A stretch of 64,000 nt of DNA from assembly GCF_023091155.1 (NCBI RefSeq), contig NZ_JAHWXK010000001.1, positions 1,302,001 to 1,366,000 of the forward strand, in the 5' to 3' direction. The translations under genes and the position numbers were made by a program. Below the pieces are notes generated by a model that was not told where the DNA came from, ran no database searches, and saw only the letters and a list, made by a program, of their open reading frames with translations. Below are positions 59,812 through 64,000 of the stretch, piece after piece; positions within the stretch are counted from its first letter, which is position 1; the number at the start of each line of letters is the position of its first letter. This DNA is from Microbacterium sufflavum (GTDB taxonomy: Bacteria; Actinomycetota; Actinomycetes; Actinomycetales; Microbacteriaceae).

Positions 59812-60162
59812 TCACGCCGGGGGCGTGACGGAACCGCCGGTGTGCACCGGACGCACCTCGACGCCCCCGCCGGACAGCAACGACGGGTCCGTCCGAGCGA
59901 GATGGATGGCCTCGTCGATGTCGGCGGCATCCAGGATGTAGAACCCGGCGACGACGTCCCCCGACCCGTAGGGCCCGTCGGTCGGGCCGTCCGCCCGCAG
60001 CGTGCGCGCCATCGACCGAGGGGTCAGCGCGTACGCGGCCCGCATGCGGCCGGACGCGACCAGGGAGTCGAAGTGCTCATCGCACTCCTGCAGCTCCTCC
60101 GGGGTCGCCGTGGGGGCGTGTCGGGAGTCGCCGGCGTAGATCAGGATCGCGAACCGGGGCAC
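59812..60162 (-). CDS. YciI family (DGPF-type) protein 1
   Basis: The 116-aa ferredoxin-fold protein (MPRFAILIYAGDSRH, then LVASGRMRAAYAL, AGFYILDAADIDEAIHLA) is a YciI/YCII member. Proteins of this kind are encoded with ECF42 sigma factors. GTG 60162 lies one base after the stop of the second YciI gene, so three genes form one operon led by the sigma factor. Function unknown. Confidence 0.85.
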   Translation of the reverse strand: MPRFAILIYAGDSRHAPTATPEELQECDEHFDSLVASGRMRAAYALTPRSMARTLRADGPTDGPYGSGDVVAGFYILDAADIDEAIHLARTDPSLLSGGGVEVRPVHTGGSVTPPA

Positions 60163-60163
60163 G

Positions 60164-60520
60164 TCAGGACTCGTCCCAGGGGAGCTTCACCAGCGGCAGG
60201 ATGTAGATCCGGCCCGCGATCGCGACGGGATGCTTCGCCATGAAGGCGGCGGCCTCGTCGATCGAGTCGGCGGTGACGAGGTCGTAACCCGCGAACCACT
60301 CCTTGAACTCCGGGAACGGGCCGTCGGTGATGATCGTCTTCCCGTCGCGGACCGCGACGGATTTCGCCTGTTCGGGTCCGGCGACCGGGCCGCCGTCTCC
60401 GAGGCGCCCCGCCGCGTCGCCCTCGGTCGCCCAGCGTTCGAGGATCTCCTGATCCTCCGCGCGGGCCAGCGGGGTCCCGGTGGAATCGGACATGTGGATG
60501 ACGAGGTACGTGCTGCTCAT
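60164..60520 (-). CDS. YciI family (DGPF-type) protein 2
   Basis: The 118-aa protein shows the DGPF motif (IITDGPFPEFKEWFAGYDLV), the feature that gives DGPF proteins their name, and the typical AGRIYILPLVKLPW end. DGPF proteins are the standard partners of ECF42 sigma factors; their biochemical role is unclear. ATG 60520 overlaps the sigma stop (ATGA). Confidence 0.88.
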   Translation of the reverse strand: MSSTYLVIHMSDSTGTPLARAEDQEILERWATEGDAAGRLGDGGPVAGPEQAKSVAVRDGKTIITDGPFPEFKEWFAGYDLVTADSIDEAAAFMAKHPVAIAGRIYILPLVKLPWDES

Positions 60521-61788
60521 GGGGTGTCTCCGTTTCTTGTGAGGTGAGTGCGGCGGCGGATGAGGTGCGCGGTCTCGGCGGTGTTGCCGCCGAGGGCGAT
60601 CGCGCGGTCGTAGGCGGAGCGGGCCTCGGCCGGTCGGCCGAGCGCACGCAGCAGCTCGGCACGCGCGACGTGGAAGGCGTGGTGGCCGTCGAGCGTCTCG
60701 GCGAGCGGCTCGATCATCGCGAGGGCGACCTGCGAGGAGTCGAACTCGGAGACCGCGATCGCCTTGTTGAGGGTGATGACGGGGCTCGGATCGATCTGCT
60801 CGAGCCGCGTGTACAGCGACACGATCCGATCCCAGTCGGTGTCCCGCGCGTCGGCGGCGGTGACGTGCACTGCGTTGATCGCGGCCAGCAGCAGATACCG
60901 TCCCGGACGCCCGGCCTCCCGCTCGTCGGCGCGGGAGTGCAGGAGCTGCAGGCCCTCCGTGATGGCGGACCGGTCCCACGCTGTCCTGTCCTGTTCGTCC
61001 AGCCGCACGAGCTCGCCGTCGCGGGACACGCGTGCGGCGGCTCGCGCCTCAGTGAGCAGCATGAGGGCGAGAAGCCCGGTCACCTCCGGGTCGTCGGGGA
61101 GGAGGTCGTGGGCGAGTCTCGTGAGGCGGATCGCCTCGGCGGTCAGGTCCCGCCGGAGCGGGGGCGAGTCCGGGCCTGACGCGAGATACCCCTCGTTGAA
61201 CACGAGATACAGCACGGTCAGGACGGCGTCGGTGCGGGCGGGGAGGTCCTCCGCGCGCGGGATCGTGAACGGGATCCGGGCGGCCTTGATCTTCGCCTTC
61301 GCCCGGGAGATGCGCTGGCCCATCGTGGTGTCCTGCACGAGGAACGCGTGGGCGATCTCCGCGACGCTGAGGCCGCCGACCATGCGCAGCGTCAGGGCGA
61401 CGCGGGCCTCCAGCGGCAGCGTCGGGTGGCAGCAGATGAAGAGCAGGCGCAGCCGATCGTCTTCCACCACGCCCGCGGATGCCGGCGGGTCTGTGTCGTG
61501 CAGCATCATCGCCTCCCGGTGCTTCTCGTCGCGACGTGCCTCGCGACGGAGCCGATCGATCGCACGGCGGTTCGCGGTGGTCGTCACCCAGCCGGCCGGG
61601 TTCGGCGGGATGCCGTGCGCCGGCCAGTGCTCCACGGCTGCCGCGAACGCCTCCGCGGCCATCTCCTCGGCCAGATCGAGGTCGCCGAAGCGGCGCGCCA
61701 GTCCGGCGACGATCCGGGTCCATTCCTCCCGATGCGTCCGCGTGATGGCCGTCCTGGCCGCCCCCGCGTGGGAGGGCGTCGGCGTCAC
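60517..61788 (-). CDS. ECF sigma factor, ECF42-like with C-terminal extension
   Basis: The 423-aa protein has sigma region 2 (LARRFGDLDLAEEMAAEAFA, then WPAHGIPPNPAGWVTTTANR) and region 4 (LTLRMVGGLSVAEIAHAFLV, then GQRISRAKAKIK). A long TPR-like helical C-terminus follows (DUF6596; RYLLLAAINAVHVTAADA; ALGRPAEARSAYDRAIALGG). No anti-sigma gene is present; in the ECF42 group the extension is thought to control activity. It is coupled to two DGPF/YciI genes, the classic ECF42 setting. GTG 61788 follows GGAGG by five bases. Confidence 0.9.
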   Translation of the reverse strand: MTPTPSHAGAARTAITRTHREEWTRIVAGLARRFGDLDLAEEMAAEAFAAAVEHWPAHGIPPNPAGWVTTTANRRAIDRLRREARRDEKHREAMMLHDTDPPASAGVVEDDRLRLLFICCHPTLPLEARVALTLRMVGGLSVAEIAHAFLVQDTTMGQRISRAKAKIKAARIPFTIPRAEDLPARTDAVLTVLYLVFNEGYLASGPDSPPLRRDLTAEAIRLTRLAHDLLPDDPEVTGLLALMLLTEARAAARVSRDGELVRLDEQDRTAWDRSAITEGLQLLHSRADEREAGRPGRYLLLAAINAVHVTAADARDTDWDRIVSLYTRLEQIDPSPVITLNKAIAVSEFDSSQVALAMIEPLAETLDGHHAFHVARAELLRALGRPAEARSAYDRAIALGGNTAETAHLIRRRTHLTRNGDTP

Positions 61789-61961
61789 GATGCCCTCCGC
61801 GTCGACAGGGCCGCGAAGACGCGCCGGATCGGAGCGAGTCGTGCACCGCTCCCGCGAGGCGCGGGCGGGACGGCGATCCGGCGATCGGCGAGGGCCGCTC
61901 GTCTCTGCCACGCGACGGACCCCTGGTGCGTTGCCGTGTCGTGGAGCAGCAGCGCCATCAT
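61785..61961 (-). CDS. Possible small ORF upstream of the ECF42 gene
   Basis: A 58-aa frame (MMALLLHDTATHQGSVAWQR, later APIRRVFAALSTRRAS) ends in a GTGA overlap with the sigma start, as real coupled genes do here. It is basic and low-complexity, with no ribosome site seen, so it could also be chance. It lies between the sigma gene and a candidate ECF42 promoter at 62029-62054. Confidence 0.3.
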   Translation of the reverse strand: MMALLLHDTATHQGSVAWQRRAALADRRIAVPPAPRGSGARLAPIRRVFAALSTRRAS

Positions 61962-62028
61962 CGGATCAGTATGCACGGGTGCCGCCTTCCGGGGTGAGGG
62001 GAGCCCGAGGACTCCGGATACTCACACC

Positions 62029-62054
62029 ACGAACGGCACCCGCGCATTTCGACA
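62029..62054 (-). promoter_or_regulatory. Candidate ECF42-type promoter
   Basis: On the minus strand TGTCGA (62054-62049) is followed after 17 bases by CGT (62031-62029). ECF42 promoters are reported to have TGTCGA at -35 and a CGT/CGA-type -10, so autoregulation is plausible. The rest of 61789-62085 holds only the small ORF. Confidence 0.5.
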
Positions 62055-62085
62055 CCTCCGGCGAGACAGGCTCCAGTCCTCCTGG

Positions 62086-62274
62086 TTACCTCGTCAGGGC
62101 GTATCCGTGTTCCGCGAGCGCCCGCGCGAGGAACGACGCGTACCAGGTGGGCCACTGCTCGTCGTAGACGCCGCCGAGCTGTTCGCGCTCGTAGATGCCG
62201 TGGGCCGCAGCGGTCGTGCGGAGCAGTTCCTCGAGAACGCCCGCTGCGCGTTCGGTGTCGATCGACTCGGCCAT
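62086..62274 (-). CDS. Hypothetical small helical protein
   Basis: This 62-aa protein (RAAGVLEELLRTTAAAHGIY, DEQWPTWYASFLARALAEHG) is helical and soluble, with conserved-looking Trp and Tyr residues of a small family seen near VOC and SRPBCC genes in actinobacteria. It begins three bases after the VOC stop and so is the third gene of that operon. Function unknown. Confidence 0.66.
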   Translation of the reverse strand: MAESIDTERAAGVLEELLRTTAAAHGIYEREQLGGVYDEQWPTWYASFLARALAEHGYALTR

Positions 62275-62277
62275 CGA

Positions 62278-62721
62278 TCAGCGCCCGGGGAGTCGGTCGA
62301 TCACCTGCTGGATGATCCACTCGTTGCCGTCGGGGTCGTCGAACGAGGCGTACGACGCGTAGCTGTCGTGCTCCTCGTTCGGCCCGTCGACGCGGTTGTG
62401 GCCGTCGGCCCAGTGGAAGACGCCGTCGGCGTCGTGCCAGATGGGGGTGATGTCGATCCCGCGGTCGGCGAGTTCCTGCCGGGCACCCGCGAGGTCGGAG
62501 GTCACCAGATGCAGCCCGCGCGCGCTGCCGGGCCGAGCCGACGTGAGCTGCTCGCCGAAGATGATCGAGGCGCTCGATCCTGGTGGGGTGAACTGCACGA
62601 CGCGCAGTCCGCGATCGGTGGCGAAGTCGGCGTCCTCGCGGAAACCGATTCTGGTGTAGAAATCCTTGGCGCGGTCGACGTCGGAGACGGGGAGGACGAC
62701 GATCTCGAGGGCGAGTTCCAT
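62278..62721 (-). CDS. VOC family protein
   Basis: The 147-aa protein has the VOC pattern: LEIVVLPVSDVDRAKDFYTR, SSASIIFGEQLTS, GLHLVTSDLAGARQELADRG and the end SFDDPDGNEWIIQQV, with the glutamate of the metal site (NE). It acts as a metal-dependent enzyme or binding protein of unknown substrate. It sits between an SRPBCC gene and a small protein gene in one operon, probably controlled by the CGNR regulator. Confidence 0.88.
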   Translation of the reverse strand: MELALEIVVLPVSDVDRAKDFYTRIGFREDADFATDRGLRVVQFTPPGSSASIIFGEQLTSARPGSARGLHLVTSDLAGARQELADRGIDITPIWHDADGVFHWADGHNRVDGPNEEHDSYASYASFDDPDGNEWIIQQVIDRLPGR

Positions 62722-62754
62722 GGTGCTTGTTCCTGTTCTTGCGGGTGGGCGCGG

Positions 62755-63183
62755 TCAGCGGGCGCTGAAGGCGGAGGTGAACGACTTCTTGAGGCCGGGG
62801 GTGCCGAGGAGGGGCAGGAGCGCGGCGAGCACCCGGGGGCCGAAGGCGGCAGGGGTTCTGGTCAGCGTGACGTCGATGAGCGTGCCGCCGCTCGCGGGGG
62901 TGAAGCGGAAGTCCCAGCCGCCGCCGGCGCCGAACAGCTTGGAGTCGTGGGTGACCATCGTCGCGGAGCCCGCGGCGGTGTCCCACTCGTAGCGTCCGCG
63001 CTCCCAGGCGGCGTCGTTGCCTTCGGTCACCTCGGCCCAGTTCGCTCCGCGGTCGTGCACGTGGAAGTGCTCGGGCTCGATGCCCGACCAGGCATCGGTG
63101 CGAGCGGGGCTGAAGTCGGTGAGGACGGCCATGGCGGCCGTGGGGGAGAGCGGCGAGGACACCTGGAAACGGGTGACGGACAT
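62755..63183 (-). CDS. SRPBCC family protein
   Basis: The 142-aa protein (TRFQVSSPLSPTAAMAVLTD, HVHDRGANWAEVTEGN, GWDFRFTPASGGTLIDVTLT) has the START/SRPBCC helix-grip pattern. It probably binds a hydrophobic ligand. It is the first gene of the operon divergent from the CGNR regulator, with two perfect dyads upstream. Confidence 0.82.
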   Translation of the reverse strand: MSVTRFQVSSPLSPTAAMAVLTDFSPARTDAWSGIEPEHFHVHDRGANWAEVTEGNDAAWERGRYEWDTAAGSATMVTHDSKLFGAGGGWDFRFTPASGGTLIDVTLTRTPAAFGPRVLAALLPLLGTPGLKKSFTSAFSAR

Positions 63184-63200
63184 CGGGGGCCTTTCGGAGA

Positions 63201-63221
63201 GTAACCGTTTGGAATGGTTAC
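63201..63221. promoter_or_regulatory. CGNR operator copy 1
   Basis: GTAACC-N9-GGTTAC, a perfect dyad 17 bases upstream of the SRPBCC start. The same dyad recurs at 63239. Confidence 0.75.
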
Positions 63222-63238
63222 ACTCTGACAGTGCCCGA

Positions 63239-63259
63239 GTAACCTGTCAAGCTGGTTAC
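63239..63259. promoter_or_regulatory. CGNR operator copy 2
   Basis: A second perfect GTAACC-N9-GGTTAC, 38 bases from copy 1. A third, degenerate version (GATACC-N9-GGTTAC, 63272-63292) abuts the CGNR gene start. Confidence 0.75.
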
Positions 63260-63295
63260 CCCGATCCGCTCGATACCCGTTAGAGTGGTTACGTG

Positions 63296-63853
63296 ATGCA
63301 CGCCTTCCCCTGTGGGACTCTCGCTCTCGATTTCGTGGGCACGCTTCGCGCGCGCCGCGATCCGGAGCCGCGCGAGATGCTCGCCGACGGGCCCGCGCTC
63401 GACGCCTGGTTCGTCGAAGCGGGCGTCATCGGCGAGGCGCCCGCGGCCAGCCGGACGGAGTTGGAGCGCGCGATCGAGCTGCGCGAAGCCATCTACGACT
63501 GCGCTCTCGCACGACTGCAGGGGCACGGACTGCCGAGTGTGGCCGTCGGCGTGCTCAACCGCTGGGCCGGCTCCGCCCCCGTGCGGCTGATGCTCGACGA
63601 CGCCTCCACCCGGCGAGAGGGATCGGCCGCGAACGGGCTCGCGACGGTGGCGCGCAACGCCGTCGAGCTCTTCGGCGGTGACGACGCCGCGCTGCTCCGC
63701 GAGTGCGGGCGGCCGGGCTGCACGCAGGTGTACGTCGACCGTTCGCGGGGCGGTCGCCGGGAATGGTGCTCGATGCGCACCTGTGGCAACCGCGTCAAGG
63801 CCGCACAGTTCCGGGCTCGTCACCGCGACGCCCCCGCGAGCGCGTCCGCCTGA
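63296..63853 (+). CDS. CGNR zinc-finger (ABATE-domain) regulator
   Basis: The 185-aa protein has an N-terminal ABATE domain (GTLALDFVGTLRARRDPEPR; RAIELREAIYDCALARL) and a C-terminal zinc finger C-x4-C-x12-C-x4-C ending TCGNRVKAAQFRARH, the CGNR signature. Members are putative transcription factors. ATG 63296 or GTG 63293 starts it; no ribosome site is seen and the operator region is directly upstream, so it may be leaderless. It should regulate itself and the SRPBCC-VOC operon. Confidence 0.87.
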   Translation: MHAFPCGTLALDFVGTLRARRDPEPREMLADGPALDAWFVEAGVIGEAPAASRTELERAIELREAIYDCALARLQGHGLPSVAVGVLNRWAGSAPVRLMLDDASTRREGSAANGLATVARNAVELFGGDDAALLRECGRPGCTQVYVDRSRGGRREWCSMRTCGNRVKAAQFRARHRDAPASASA

Positions 63854-63856
63854 GCT

Positions 63857-64000
63857 TCACACGGACGCTCGACGGAGTCGGCCCTGCTCGTCGATCTCGA
63901 TCAGCAGCTCGATGCCGAGACGTCTCAGGAAGTCGGCGTCGTGGCTCACGACCAGGAGGGCGCCGCGGTAGCTTCCGAGCGCTTCGATGAGCTGATCCAC
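63857..64000 (-). CDS. ABC-F family ATPase, C-terminal end (partial)
   Basis: The last 47 residues of a gene entering from the right edge read ALLVVSHDADFLRRLG, the ABC H-loop (switch) with its conserved His-Asp, in the context of an ABC-F second nucleotide domain (LIEALGSYRGALL). ABC-F proteins act on ribosomes, some as antibiotic-protection factors. The stop is TGA at 63859-63857, three bases after the CGNR stop. Only the tail is visible, so the subgroup cannot be named. Confidence 0.8.
   Translation of the reverse strand: MDQLIEALGSYRGALLVVSHDADFLRRLGIELLIEIDEQGRLRRASV

Overview
The window is high-GC DNA packed with short, overlapping genes on both strands. It looks like the chromosome of an actinobacterium of the Microbacteriaceae, most likely Microbacterium or a close relative. 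Supporting this are the GC-rich third codon positions, frequent GTG starts inside GTGA/ATGA overlaps, a DUF7882 protein (a family I associate with Microbacteriaceae), an ECF42-type sigma factor with DGPF/YciI partners, and many small regulator plus target modules. No rRNA, tRNA, IS element or CRISPR array was seen.

Layout. 1-3800: a LacI-controlled sugar operon (LacI, ROK kinase, mannose-6-phosphate isomerase-like protein cut by the window edge). 3950-13960: small metabolic and regulatory genes (DUF2188, BKACE enzyme, VOC protein, WYL regulator facing an NmrA-like reductase, nucleotidyltransferase, SDR with TetR, APC permease with a tiny coupled membrane protein, DUF4188 with MerR). 14184-33199: a 19-kb defence island of two converging five-gene operons. 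33315-39550: SulP transporter, TetR with DHA2 efflux pump, ArsR with MFS pump, DUF2975/XRE pair. 40116-47244: an amino-sugar type uptake locus (DUF4127, GntR, ABC transporter without ATPase, NanE-like epimerase, ROK kinase). 47286-64000: PadR, ABC1/UbiB kinase, BCCT transporter, SDR/DUF2867 protein, MFS, SRPBCC/ArsR, two MarR proteins, DUF7882, SDR, DHFR-like protein with TetR, ECF42 sigma operon, SRPBCC/VOC operon with CGNR regulator, and the tail of an ABC-F ATPase.

The most interesting part is the defence island. Operon A (+ strand, 14184-25199) encodes an unrecognised 197-aa protein, a protein with an RN-x-W-x-H HEPN motif, a 1342-aa Eco57I-like adenine methylase, a phospholipase D-SNF2 helicase fusion and an AIPR-family protein. 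Operon B (- strand, 33199-25303) encodes an unrecognised 430-aa protein with a hydrophobic segment, an HNH endonuclease, a DUF6361 protein, a stand-alone phospholipase D-like nuclease and an SNF2-type helicase. Both recall DISARM or BREX in parts, but I see none of their defining genes (DrmA, DUF1998/DrmB, PglZ, BrxC), so I cannot assign either to a named system.

A second theme is the number of legible operators. Near-perfect dyads occur beside the LacI, WYL, TetR, MerR, ArsR (two), GntR, PadR, MarR and CGNR regulators, often in two copies of identical geometry. This makes several regulator-target pairs predictable from sequence alone.
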